NCBI RefSeq assembly: GCF_012273515.2 | Contig: NZ_CP050975.2 | Location: 4,774,001 to 4,838,000 of the forward strand | DNA: 64,000 bases | Source of the DNA: Streptomyces sp. RPA4-2 | Lineage (GTDB): Bacteria > Actinomycetota > Actinomycetes > Streptomycetales > Streptomycetaceae | Reading direction: 5' to 3' | Shown: positions 1 through 8,357 of the stretch, piece by piece | How positions within the stretch are numbered: the first letter of the stretch is position 1 | Layout: each line of letters begins with the position of its first letter | Position numbers and translations under genes: made by a program | The notes under the pieces: generated by a model | What the model was told of the DNA's origin: nothing | Database searches by the model: none | Seen by the model: only the letters and a program-made list of their open reading frames with translations

Positions 1-1412
1 ACCTGGAACCGGTAGCCGTCGCCCTCGAGCTTCGCCTTGGCGTCGTCGAGGCTCTGGCCGGTCACGCCGGGCACGACGACCTTCGGCGCGCCCGTCGAGA
101 CGACCAGGTTGACGGCGTCGCCCTTCTTGACGTCAGCGCCGGCCTTCGGGTCCTGGTCGCACACGCTGCCCTTGGGCTGGGCCTCGCACGGCTTCTTGGT
201 GGTCGTCACCGTCAGCTCGACGTTGGCGGCCATCGCCTTGGCGTCGACCAGGGTCTGGCCGACGAAGTTCGGGGCCGCGAAGGGCTTGTTGCCGTTGCCG
301 CTGCCGCTGAAGGCCCACTTGCCGATCAGGATCGCGCCGATGAGGACCAGGACCGCCGCCACGACCAGCAGGATCGTCGAGGTGTTCGACTTCTTCTGCT
401 GGCGGCGCCGGGGCGGACGGTCGTCGTAGCCGCCGAAGCCGCCGTCGTCCGGGTTCATCGGGGGAAGCATGGAGGTGGCCTGGGCGTCCGTGGAGCGCAG
501 GGCCGTGGTGGCCTGGTCGTCCGGGTAGCCGCCGTAGCCGACCGAACCCATGGCGGCAGTGGCCGCGACCGGCTGGCCGTCGAGGCAGGCCTCGATGTCC
601 TGGCGCATCTCGTCGGCGGACTGGTACCGGTAGTTCGGGTCCTTGACGAGCGCCTTCAGCACGATCGCGTCCATCTCGGGCGTGATCTCGGGGTCGAAGA
701 CGCTCGGCGGCTGCGGCTCCTCCCGTACGTGCTGGTAGGCGACCGCGACCGGCGAGTCGCCCACGAACGGCGGGCGGACCGTCAGCAGCTCGTAGAGGAG
801 GCAGCCGGTCGAGTAGAGGTCGCTTCGCGCGTCCACCTGCTCGCCCTTGGCCTGCTCAGGGGAGAGGTACTGGGCGGTGCCGATGACCGCGGCCGTCTGC
901 GTCATCGTCATGCCGGCGTCGCCCATGGCGCGGGCGATGCCGAAGTCCATCACCTTGACCTGGCCGTTGCGCGTCAGCATGACGTTGGCGGGCTTGATGT
1001 CGCGGTGGACGATCCCGGCGCGGTGGGAGTACTCCAGGGCCTGGAGGATCCCGATGGTCATCTCCATGGACCGCTCGGGCAGCAGTCTGCGTCCCGAGTG
1101 GAGCAGCTCACGCAGGGTGGAACCGTCCACGTACTCCATCACGATGTACGGGATGGAGATGCCCTCGATGTAGTCCTCACCCGTGTCGTACACGGCGACG
1201 ATCGCGGGATGGTTGAGCGAGGCGGCCGACTGGGCCTCCCGGCGGAACCGGGCCTGGAACGACGGGTCGCGTGCGAGGTCCGCTCGCAGCGTCTTCACCG
1301 CCACGGTGCGACCGAGCCGGGTGTCATGGGCGAGATGGACCTCCGCCATGCCACCACGGCCGAGCACCTGGCCCAGCTCGTACCGGCCGCCGAGGCGACG
1401 CGGCTCTTCCAT
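1..1412 (-). CDS. pknB: Ser/Thr protein kinase with PASTA domains (PknB-type), C-terminus cut by window edge
   Basis: Membrane-anchored eukaryotic-like kinase that senses cell-wall fragments and phosphorylates division and wall proteins. Read on the minus strand from ATG 1412 (MEEPRRLGGRYELG). The kinase domain has a glycine loop, the ATP lysine at about residue 40 (VAVK), the catalytic HRDIKPANV motif and the DFGIA magnesium loop. A proline/arginine-rich juxtamembrane linker, one membrane helix (around bases 310-390) and at least two PASTA repeats (PNFVGQ..., PGVTGQSLDDAKAKLE) follow. The protein continues past base 1, so the number of PASTA repeats is unknown. It heads the division-linked block that continues with pbpA and ftsW. 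Identification is firm; the symbol follows the mycobacterial/streptomycete synteny. Confidence 0.95.
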   Translation of the reverse strand, partial: MEEPRRLGGRYELGQVLGRGGMAEVHLAHDTRLGRTVAVKTLRADLARDPSFQARFRREAQSAASLNHPAIVAVYDTGEDYIEGISIPYIVMEYVDGSTLRELLHSGRRLLPERSMEMTIGILQALEYSHRAGIVHRDIKPANVMLTRNGQVKVMDFGIARAMGDAGMTMTQTAAVIGTAQYLSPEQAKGEQVDARSDLYSTGCLLYELLTVRPPFVGDSPVAVAYQHVREEPQPPSVFDPEITPEMDAIVLKALVKDPNYRYQSADEMRQDIEACLDGQPVAATAAMGSVGYGGYPDDQATTALRSTDAQATSMLPPMNPDDGGFGGYDDRPPRRRQQKKSNTSTILLVVAAVLVLIGAILIGKWAFSGSGNGNKPFAAPNFVGQTLVDAKAMAANVELTVTTTKKPCEAQPKGSVCDQDPKAGADVKKGDAVNLVVSTGAPKVVVPGVTGQSLDDAKAKLEGDGYRFQ

Positions 1413-1582
1413 AGCTACCTACCAGCCCTCTCCGTCGATCCCGACCGCACACATGTGTGGTCCGGCGGTGTGCCGTCCGGGCATACCGTACCCGGATCGA
1501 CTTGTGTGACCTGGCCGAGCCCGTCACCCGATACAGGACCGGTATCGCAACGTGCAGCGATGTGAAGGGGACGTGACAGGGT

Positions 1583-3073
1583 TCACTTCTTGCTGTCGAT
1601 TACTGCCTTCATCACACTCTTGGCGATCGGGGCGGCGAGACCACCACCGGAGATGTCGTCCCGGTTGGCGCTCTCGTCCTCGACCACCACGGCGACGGCG
1701 ACCGGAGAGCTGCCGTCGGCGAGTTTCGCGTACGAGATGAACCAGGCGTACGGATTCGCGCTGTTGGCCACACCGTGCTGGGCGGTACCGGTCTTGCCGC
1801 CCACCGTGACGCCGTTCTCGTTGATCTTGGCGTTGGTGCCGGTGCCCTCGCTGACGACCGTCTCCATCATCGACTGAAGGATCTGGGCGTTGTCTTTGGA
1901 GAGCGGCTCGCTCAGCTTCTGCGGCTCGGTCTGCGAGATCACGTCCAGGTTCGGAGCCTGCAGCTTGTCGACCATGTACGGCTTCATGAGCGTGCCGTCG
2001 TTGGCGACCGCCGAGGCGACCATGGCCATCTGCAGCGGGGTCGCCGCGGTCTCGAACTGGCCGATGGAGCTGAGCGCCGTCTGCGGCTTGTCCATCGACT
2101 TGGGGAAGACGGAGGCGTTCGAGCGGACCGGCGTGAACTGCTGGGCGTTGAAGCCGAACTTCTCGGCCTCCGACAGCATCTTGTCCCTGCCGAGGTCGGC
2201 GCCGATCTTGCCGAAGACGGTGTTGCAGGAGTAGCGGAGCGCGATGCGCATGGTCGCGTCCTTGCAGGGGATGCTGCCCTCGTTCTTCAGCTCGGTCCTG
2301 GTGTCCGGCAGGGTGTACGGCAGCGGTGAGTCCGTCTTCTGGTCCGCGGACGAGTACAGCCCGTTCTGCAGCGCCGCCGCCGCCGTGACCACCTTGAAGG
2401 TGGAGCCCGGCGGGTAGGTCTCGCGCAGCGCCCGGTTGAGCAGCGGGTCGTTGGGGTCGTTCTTCTTCTGCAGCTTCGTCCAGGCCTTGCCGTCGACACT
2501 CGTCGAGTTCCCGGCGAAGGTCGAGGGGTCGTACGACGGGGTCGAGGCCAGTGCCAGGATCGCGCCGGTCTTGGGGTCGATCGCCGCGACGGCGCCCTTG
2601 CCCTGCTTCAGCAGACCCTGGTACGCGGCCTTCTGCGCGGCGGCGTTGAGCGTGGTGACGACGTTGCCGCCCTGCTTCTTCTTGCCCGTGAGCATGTCGA
2701 GGGTGTTGCGGAAGAAGAGCCGGTCGTCGTTGCCGGTGAGGATGCCGTCGTCGATGCTCTCCAGCTGGGTGGCGCCGAAGGCCTGGGAGGCGTACCCGGT
2801 GACGGGCGCCCACATCGCGCCGTCCTTGTAGGTGCGCTTGTACTCGAAGTCGTTGATGCCGTCCTTGGTCGACTTCGCGGCCCCGGTGATGGGGTTGCCG
2901 TCGACGATGATGTCGCCGCGCGGGGTGGCGTACCGCTCGATGGCGACGCGGCGGTTGAGCGTGTCGGTCCGCAGGCTGTCCGCCTGGACGTACTGGATGT
3001 AGTTGTCGCGGATGAGCAGGGCGAGGACGAGGAGTCCACAGAAGATCGCGATCCGGCGCAGGGGCTTGTTCAC
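1583..3073 (-). CDS. pbpA: Class B penicillin-binding protein (PbpA-type transpeptidase)
   Basis: Peptidoglycan D,D-transpeptidase of about 496 residues that crosslinks glycan strands together with the neighbouring FtsW/RodA glycosyltransferase. A single N-terminal membrane anchor (residues about 8-22) is followed by a dimerisation domain and a transpeptidase domain. The domain carries all three penicilloyl-serine motifs: STFK (nucleophile serine), SCN and KTGTAQ. The GTG start at 3073 overlaps the ftsW stop by four bases (GTGA), so the two are translationally coupled. A longer upstream reading frame exists but only covers ftsW antiphase sequence and is rejected. Confidence 0.95.
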   Translation of the reverse strand: MNKPLRRIAIFCGLLVLALLIRDNYIQYVQADSLRTDTLNRRVAIERYATPRGDIIVDGNPITGAAKSTKDGINDFEYKRTYKDGAMWAPVTGYASQAFGATQLESIDDGILTGNDDRLFFRNTLDMLTGKKKQGGNVVTTLNAAAQKAAYQGLLKQGKGAVAAIDPKTGAILALASTPSYDPSTFAGNSTSVDGKAWTKLQKKNDPNDPLLNRALRETYPPGSTFKVVTAAAALQNGLYSSADQKTDSPLPYTLPDTRTELKNEGSIPCKDATMRIALRYSCNTVFGKIGADLGRDKMLSEAEKFGFNAQQFTPVRSNASVFPKSMDKPQTALSSIGQFETAATPLQMAMVASAVANDGTLMKPYMVDKLQAPNLDVISQTEPQKLSEPLSKDNAQILQSMMETVVSEGTGTNAKINENGVTVGGKTGTAQHGVANSANPYAWFISYAKLADGSSPVAVAVVVEDESANRDDISGGGLAAPIAKSVMKAVIDSKK

Positions 3074-4518
3074 GGGCGGACCACCTGGGTCATCTCGGCG
3101 TCGGGGCTGGGCGCGGGTGCGGGGGCCGGGCGGCGGGCGGTGTCGCTGATTCTGATGAGGATGCCCATCAGCGCCCAGTTGGCGATGACGGAGGAGCCTC
3201 CGTAGGCCAGGAACGGCATCGTCATACCGGTGAGGGGGATCAGGCCCATGACGCCGCCCGCGACGACGAAGACCTGGAGCGCGAAGCCGCCGGAGAGACC
3301 GACGGCGAGGAGCTTGCCGAACGGGTCGCGGGCCGCGAGCGCCGTACGGATGCCGCGCTCCGCGATCAGGCCGTAAAGGACCAGGATCGCCATGATCCCC
3401 GCCAGGCCCAGTTCCTCGCCGAAACTGGCGAGGATGAAGTCCGAGTTGGCGGCGAACCGGATGAGTTCGGAGTGGCCCTGTCCCCAACCGGTGCCGAGCG
3501 TGCCGCCGGAGCCGAAGGCCCACAGGGCCTGCATGGCCTGCTCGGAGTGGAGGATGCCGTCGTGGGTTCCGGCCTGGCTGAGCTTGTACTCGTGCAGCGG
3601 GTTGAGCCAGGCCTGGACACGCGTCTGGATGTGCGGTTCGAAGCTCGCCACGCCCACGGCGCCGACAGCCGACATCAGCAGACCGAAAACGATCCAGCTG
3701 GTCCGCTCCGTGGCGACGTACAGCATGATCACGAACATGCCGAAGAACAGCAGCGAGGTACCGAGGTCGGTCTCGAAGACCAGGATCAGGATGGAGACGA
3801 ACCAGACCACCAGGATCGGGCCGAGGTCGCGTCCGCGCGGCAGGTAGAGGCCCATGAAGCGGCGGCTGGCGAGGGCCAGCGCGTCGCGCTTGACCATCAG
3901 GTAGCCGGCGAAGAAGACCGCGAGGATGATCTTCGCGAACTCGCCCGGCTGGAGGGTGCCGAGGCCGGGAATCGAGATCCAGATCTTGGCGCCGTAGATG
4001 TTGGCACCGAGGCCCGGAACCAGCGGCAGCAGGAGCAGGATCAGGGCACCGAACATGGAGATGTAGGTGTAGCGCTGCAGGACACGGTGGTCCTTGAGGA
4101 AGATCAGTACCGCGACGAGCAGGCCGATGCCCAGCGCCGTGTACATCAGCTGGCGGGGCGCGGCAGGGGCGAAATTGGGCAGTGACCGGAGTAGCTTGGA
4201 CTGGTCGAGGCGCCAGATCATCACCAGCCCGAGCCCGTTGAGGAGCGTCGCCAGCGGCAGCAGCAGCGGGTCCGCGTACGGGGCGAACTTGCGCACCGCG
4301 AGATGGCCGACGCCGGCGAGCAGGCCGAGTCCGAGGCCGTAGCTCAGCAGGCCGGGCGGCACCGAGTCGTTGATGGCCAGGCCCACGTTGGCGTAGGCGA
4401 AGACCGGGATGACGACGGCGAACACCAGCAGTGCCAACTCGGTGTTGCGCCGGCTCGGCGTGCCGATCGAGCCGATCGTCGACGTGTGGTGCGTCGGCGT
4501 GTTCGTACTACTGCTCAT
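3070..4518 (-). CDS. ftsW: FtsW/RodA/SpoVE family SEDS peptidoglycan polymerase
   Basis: Polytopic membrane protein of 482 residues with roughly ten to twelve hydrophobic segments. It polymerises lipid II into glycan strands and partners with the class B PBP encoded directly downstream. Family signatures include the GIWISIPGLGTLQPGEFAK-like stretch before the central loop and the C-terminal PLTGMTMPFLAYGGSS signature. The N-terminus (first 25 residues) is Ser/Thr-rich and cytosolic, and could be a target of the neighbouring kinase. It is the second gene of the pstP-ftsW-pbpA-pknB run; whether it serves septation (FtsW) or elongation (RodA) cannot be decided from sequence alone. Confidence 0.94.
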   Translation of the reverse strand: MSSSTNTPTHHTSTIGSIGTPSRRNTELALLVFAVVIPVFAYANVGLAINDSVPPGLLSYGLGLGLLAGVGHLAVRKFAPYADPLLLPLATLLNGLGLVMIWRLDQSKLLRSLPNFAPAAPRQLMYTALGIGLLVAVLIFLKDHRVLQRYTYISMFGALILLLLPLVPGLGANIYGAKIWISIPGLGTLQPGEFAKIILAVFFAGYLMVKRDALALASRRFMGLYLPRGRDLGPILVVWFVSILILVFETDLGTSLLFFGMFVIMLYVATERTSWIVFGLLMSAVGAVGVASFEPHIQTRVQAWLNPLHEYKLSQAGTHDGILHSEQAMQALWAFGSGGTLGTGWGQGHSELIRFAANSDFILASFGEELGLAGIMAILVLYGLIAERGIRTALAARDPFGKLLAVGLSGGFALQVFVVAGGVMGLIPLTGMTMPFLAYGGSSVIANWALMGILIRISDTARRPAPAPAPSPDAEMTQVVRP

Positions 4519-4544
4519 GGTGTGACAGGGCCCCTCACGGCTTC

Positions 4545-6089
4545 TTACTGCTTACCGCACAGCGAGACCAGCTTCTGCTCCTCGTCGGAGAGGCTGGGGC
4601 CGGGTGTGGGAGTAGGTGCGGTCTTGGACGGGTTCGACGACGGTGAACTCGACGAGTTCGGTGTCGGCGTCGGACTGGACGTGGCCTTGGACGTCAGCGA
4701 GGTGGTTGTGGTTCCCGTGGTCCCACCTGCCTCGCCCACACCGGCCTTCGCGTTGTTCTGCGTTCCGGCGGAGCGCCGCTCGGAGTCCTTCTTGCACGCG
4801 GACGCCTGCACGGCGAGCTCGTCGATCTTGGACCGGGCGTCGCTGAGACCGCCCTCCGCGATGGTCGCCTTGACCTGCTTCTGCTGATACGGCGGCAGGT
4901 ACTTGAGTTCGATCTCGGGGTGGTCCTTCGCCACCTTCGAGAGCGAGACCCAGGCGAGGTCCTGGCTGATGCCGCGGTACAGCGCCACGTGCTGCCCGTT
5001 GCTGCCGACGTAGTACTGCGTCTGCGTCCACCGGTAGCCGCCGTACGCGCCGCCGCCGATGACGGCGAGCGCGAGCACGGAGTAGAAGGATCTCTTCAGC
5101 CACCTGCGTCCGCGGCGCGGCTTGACGAAGTCCTCGTCCGAGTAGTCGGCGAAGCCGCCGGTGGGGGCGTAGCCGTCGGCTTCGCCACTGCCGGGCGGCC
5201 CGAACCCGCCGCCACCGCCCTGTCCGGGCACCGGACGGCCGAGACCGGAGGCGCGGCCCGCGGGGGTCTGCATGGCGCCGTTGTCGTGCAGCTGGTGCTG
5301 GTTCTCGGCGACCGCGCCCACCACGACGGGGGTGTCGGAGAGCTGTGCGGCGAGGGTGTCGCCGGAGTCGATGTCGAGGACGTCGGCGACGATGACGGTG
5401 ATGTTGTCCGGGCCGCCGCCGCGCAGCGCGAGCTCGATGAGGTTCTGGACGGTCTCCTGCGGGCCCTGGTAGCTGGCGAGGGTGTCCTCCATCGTCTGGT
5501 GCGAGACGACGCCGGACAGTCCGTCGGAGCAGATCAGGTAGCGGTCGCCGGCGCGGACCTCGCGGATGGAGAGGTCGGGCTCGACGTGGTCGCCGCTGCC
5601 CAGCGCGCGCATCAGCAGGGAGCGCTGCGGGTGGGTGGTGGCTTCTTCCTCGGTGATGCGGCCCTCGTCGACGAGGCGCTGCACCCAGGTGTGGTCCTGG
5701 GTGATCTGCGTGAGGACGCCGTCCCGGAGCAGATAGGCGCGGGAGTCGCCGACGTGCACGAGACCGAGGCGCTGGCCGGTCCACAGGAGCGCGGTGAGGG
5801 TGGTCCCCATGCCCTCCAGCTGGGGGTCCTCCTCGACCATCATCCTGAGCTGGTCGTTGGCACGCTGTACGGCGGTGCCGAGCGAGGTGAGGATGTCGGA
5901 GCCGGGCACGTCGTCGTCGAGCGCCACGATGGTGGAGATCACCTCGGAGGAGGCGACCTCACCGGCGGCCTGGCCGCCCATTCCGTCGGCGATCGCGAGC
6001 AGCCGGGGACCGGCGTAACCGGAGTCCTCGTTGCCCTCGCGGATCATGCCTTTGTGCGATCCGGCGGCGAAGCGCAGTGACAGACTCAT
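4545..6089 (-). CDS. pstP: PP2C-family Ser/Thr phosphatase (PstP/Stp1-type)
   Basis: Manganese-dependent phosphatase that reverses PknB phosphorylation. The N-terminal PP2C domain (about residues 1-240) shows the metal-binding motifs NEDSGY, ADGMGG, GDSRAY and SDGL followed by GGPDNITVI. After a glycine/proline linker there is one membrane helix (SFYSVLALAVIGGGAYGGY) and an extracytoplasmic domain ending in a Ser/Thr/Pro-rich tail. I chose the ATG at 6089 (MSLSLRF) because GAGG lies five bases upstream. Alternative in-frame starts are ATG 6119 and GTG 6125, the latter with its own GGAGG. It precedes ftsW by 26 bases. Confidence 0.95.
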   Translation of the reverse strand: MSLSLRFAAGSHKGMIREGNEDSGYAGPRLLAIADGMGGQAAGEVASSEVISTIVALDDDVPGSDILTSLGTAVQRANDQLRMMVEEDPQLEGMGTTLTALLWTGQRLGLVHVGDSRAYLLRDGVLTQITQDHTWVQRLVDEGRITEEEATTHPQRSLLMRALGSGDHVEPDLSIREVRAGDRYLICSDGLSGVVSHQTMEDTLASYQGPQETVQNLIELALRGGGPDNITVIVADVLDIDSGDTLAAQLSDTPVVVGAVAENQHQLHDNGAMQTPAGRASGLGRPVPGQGGGGGFGPPGSGEADGYAPTGGFADYSDEDFVKPRRGRRWLKRSFYSVLALAVIGGGAYGGYRWTQTQYYVGSNGQHVALYRGISQDLAWVSLSKVAKDHPEIELKYLPPYQQKQVKATIAEGGLSDARSKIDELAVQASACKKDSERRSAGTQNNAKAGVGEAGGTTGTTTTSLTSKATSSPTPTPNSSSSPSSNPSKTAPTPTPGPSLSDEEQKLVSLCGKQ

Positions 6090-6217
6090 GCGCACCTCGC
6101 CCGTCGGCTCCGGGTACATCCGCACGGTGCCCACCCTCCGGTCGGGAGCGCGCCGGGGTCCTTCGGCTGGACCGCCGCTGCGTGCTCGCTCCGCTCGCGC
6201 TCATTCATGACGTGGCA

Positions 6218-6745
6218 CTACTTCCGCAGCTCGATGACGGTCTTGCCGATGCGGATCGGCGCACCCAGCGGGATCGGCGTGGGAGTCGTCAGTCGGCTCC
6301 GGTCGAGATACGTGCCGTTGGTGGAGCCGAGATCCTCGACGATCCACTGGCCGTCCCGGTCCGGGTAGATCCTGGCATGACGGCTGGACGCGTAGTCGTC
6401 GTCCAGCACGATGGTGCTGTCGTGCGCGCGGCCGAGCGTGATGGTCTGCCCCTGGAGCGCGACCGTCGTGCCCGTGAGCGTGCCCTCGGAGACGACGAGT
6501 TTGCTGGGGGCGCCGCGGCGCTGGCGGCCGCCGCCGCTCGGCGGCGCCTGCTGCTGGCGCTGCGGCGGTGGCGCCGCAGCCTGGCGCGCGGCCTGTTGCG
6601 GCCTGGCGGCGTCCCTGCGCGAGCCGCGCTGTGTGACACGCGTTCCGAACAGGTCGCTGCGGATGACCTGCACGGCCACGATCACGAACAGCCACAGTAC
6701 GGCCAGGAAACCCAGCCGCATGACCGTGAGGGTCAGCTCTGACAT
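6218..6745 (-). CDS. fhaB: FHA-domain membrane protein (FhaB/FipA-type)
   Basis: About 175 residues. An N-terminal membrane helix (MRLGFLAVLWLFVIVAVQV) is followed by a Gln/Pro/Arg-rich linker and one C-terminal forkhead-associated domain with the conserved GR, SRxHA and STNGTYLD motifs that bind phosphothreonine. It is probably an adaptor linking PknB-type kinases to division or wall synthesis, as in mycobacteria. It lies between fhaA (ten bases upstream) and pstP (128 bases downstream), so kinase, phosphatase and phospho-readers are encoded together. Start ATG 6745 (MSELTLTV) is unambiguous. Confidence 0.94.
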   Translation of the reverse strand: MSELTLTVMRLGFLAVLWLFVIVAVQVIRSDLFGTRVTQRGSRRDAARPQQAARQAAAPPPQRQQQAPPSGGGRQRRGAPSKLVVSEGTLTGTTVALQGQTITLGRAHDSTIVLDDDYASSRHARIYPDRDGQWIVEDLGSTNGTYLDRSRLTTPTPIPLGAPIRIGKTVIELRK

Positions 6746-6755
6746 TGCCCCCGCT

Positions 6756-7616
6756 TCACCCTTCGGCTTGCCGGTAAATGATGGTGGTGCTGCCCACGAC
6801 GATCCGCGAGCCGTCGCGGAGCGTAGCGCGGGTGGTGTGCTGCCCGTCCACCACGATGCCGTTGGTGGACCCGAGATCCTGGATCGTCGAGGGCGTTCCG
6901 GTCCGGATCTCACAGTGCCGGCGGGATACGCCGGGGTCGTCGATCCGCACGTCGGCTTCGGTGCTGCGGCCCAGCACCAGCGTCGGGCGGGAGATCTGAT
7001 GGCGGGTGCCGTTGATCTCGATCCAGTGCCGCGTGCGGCCACCGCTCGCTGGTCCGGCGGCCGCGCCGGGCCGCTGGCCCATGGGCGAGGGCGCCGGGCG
7101 TCCGGGCGGCGGCGCGGACGGCATGGGAGGAGCGGCCGCCGGCGGGTAGCCGTACCCGCCCTGGCCCCCCTGGCCGCCCTGGCCGCGCGGGGACGCCGGA
7201 GCGGGGCCCGCGGGGGCGCGATCGGGTGCCTGCTGGTCGGTGGAGGAGGCGAGCGTACGGCTGCGCACCCGGTACAGGCCGGTGTCGAGGTCGTCCGCAT
7301 TCTCCAGGTGGACCTTGATGGGGCCCATGAAGGTGTAGCGCTGCTGCTTGGCGTAGTCGCGCACCATGCCGGCGAGCTCGTCGCCGAGCTGGCCCGAGTA
7401 GGGGCTGAGGCGCTCGAAGTCCGGTGTGCTCAGCTCCACGATGAAGTCGTTCGGTACGACGGTCCGCTCGCGGTTCCAGATCGTGGCGTTGTTGTCGCAC
7501 TCGCGCTGCAGCGCTCCGGCGATCTCCACGGGCTGGACCTCGGACTTGAACACCTTGGCGAAGGTGCCGTTGACCAGACCTTCGAGACGCTGCTCGAATT
7601 TCTTCAGGACTCCCAT
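6756..7616 (-). CDS. fhaA: DUF3662 and FHA domain protein (FhaA-type)
   Basis: 286 residues. The N-terminal DUF3662 domain (about 1-125, MGVLKKFEQRLEGLVNGTF) is typical of actinobacterial FhaA. A disordered Pro/Gly-rich linker (about 130-190) leads to a C-terminal FHA domain with GRSTEADVRI, SRRHCEI and STNGIVVDG. FhaA homologues bind phosphorylated MviN and regulate peptidoglycan synthesis. It is the first gene of the minus-strand block, so its promoter should lie in the region from 7617 upstream. ATG 7616 is preceded by GGAGGAGGTGCCCC, an excellent ribosome site. Confidence 0.95.
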   Translation of the reverse strand: MGVLKKFEQRLEGLVNGTFAKVFKSEVQPVEIAGALQRECDNNATIWNRERTVVPNDFIVELSTPDFERLSPYSGQLGDELAGMVRDYAKQQRYTFMGPIKVHLENADDLDTGLYRVRSRTLASSTDQQAPDRAPAGPAPASPRGQGGQGGQGGYGYPPAAAPPMPSAPPPGRPAPSPMGQRPGAAAGPASGGRTRHWIEINGTRHQISRPTLVLGRSTEADVRIDDPGVSRRHCEIRTGTPSTIQDLGSTNGIVVDGQHTTRATLRDGSRIVVGSTTIIYRQAEG

Positions 7617-8144
7617 GGGGCACCTCCTCCTTCGTAGCCGTCCTGGTACTGCGTGCTGCCTGTGCCGTACTGCGCACGGCCCGCCGCGTCGTACGGTCGG
7701 CCGCTGTCGCGCTGGTCGTGCTGGTACTGCTTACTGATCGTATCCACGCGCCGGGAAATCGGCTGGTTCCCCCTGTCGGCTCGGTCGACGGGTTGTCGAC
7801 GCCTTCCGAAGTCCCCTCCCGAAGTTCCCTGCGAGGCACCTTTTCGAACTCTTCCCTGCACTACTCCTGCCAAGGATCGTAGAGGCGGCCCGGGACCAGT
7901 GTCCCGCACCCGACTGTGCACGCTGTCCTGCTCCTGGGGAGATGGCCTGGACCGGTACGAGGTTGATACGTGAACCGGTTCTCGTCGATACGTGCGACGG
8001 AGCCGACGTGCTCGGGCCCGGCGTACGGGACGTCACCGGGGCCGCTCGAAAAGCGATGTGAATCCGCCCCTGCCACCGTGCTAATCTTCTGCATGTCGGA
8101 AGGCCGTCGCACCACACGGTGGGGCGCCGGAGGACACACCCAAT
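7617..8144. other. Non-coding region between fhaA and tRNA-Leu
   Basis: 528 bases without a credible gene; apparent reading frames lack family features, and one is the antisense of the tRNA. It should contain the fhaA promoter (minus strand) and the tRNA promoter (plus strand). No strong element was recognised by eye. Confidence 0.6.
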
Positions 8145-8231
8145 GCGCGGGTGGCGGAATAGGCAGACGCGCTGGATTCAGGTTCCAGTGCCCGAAAGGG
8201 CGTGGGGGTTCAACTCCCCCCTCGCGCACCA
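8145..8231 (+). tRNA. tRNA-Leu (anticodon CAG)
   Basis: An 87-base class II tRNA. Acceptor stem GCGCGGG pairs with CTCGCGC, discriminator A, and CCA is encoded. The anticodon stem CTGGA/TCCAG encloses loop TTCAGGT, giving anticodon CAG. The long variable arm TGCCCGAAAGGGCG and the T arm GGGGGTTCAACTCCCCC are typical of tRNA-Leu. The biosynthetic gene cluster begins directly downstream. Confidence 0.97.
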
Positions 8232-8233
8232 GT

Positions 8234-8269
8234 GAAGAGGGCCCATCGTGATCACGATGGGCCCTCTTC
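8234..8269 (+). terminator. 36-bp perfect palindrome downstream of tRNA-Leu, likely bidirectional terminator
   Basis: GAAGAGGGCCCATCGTGA followed immediately by its exact reverse complement, starting three bases after the encoded CCA. It lacks a T tract, as is common in Streptomyces. It would end tRNA transcription and also transcripts arriving from the minus-strand kinase gene at 8358. Confidence 0.8.
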
Positions 8270-8357
8270 CGTATGCCCGTGACCGGGGCGGATCCGGGCG
8301 GCCCTGGCCGGAGTGTGTTCTGTCTCTCAATTTTTCCCGGGCCGCCGGGGCGGGGTC

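Noticed and set aside
7861..8229. Minus-strand open frame across the tRNA (MREGGVEPPRPF...)
   Set aside because: It is the antisense of tRNA-Leu, a well-known false gene in high-GC genomes.
8200..8231. tRNA-Leu 3' end as an integration site with a downstream direct repeat
   Set aside because: I looked for a second copy of GGGGGTTCAACTCCCCC in the window and found none, and no integrase gene is present.
8234..8269. 36-bp palindrome considered as an attachment site or transposon end
   Set aside because: It directly follows the tRNA, has no second copy in the window and fits a terminator better.
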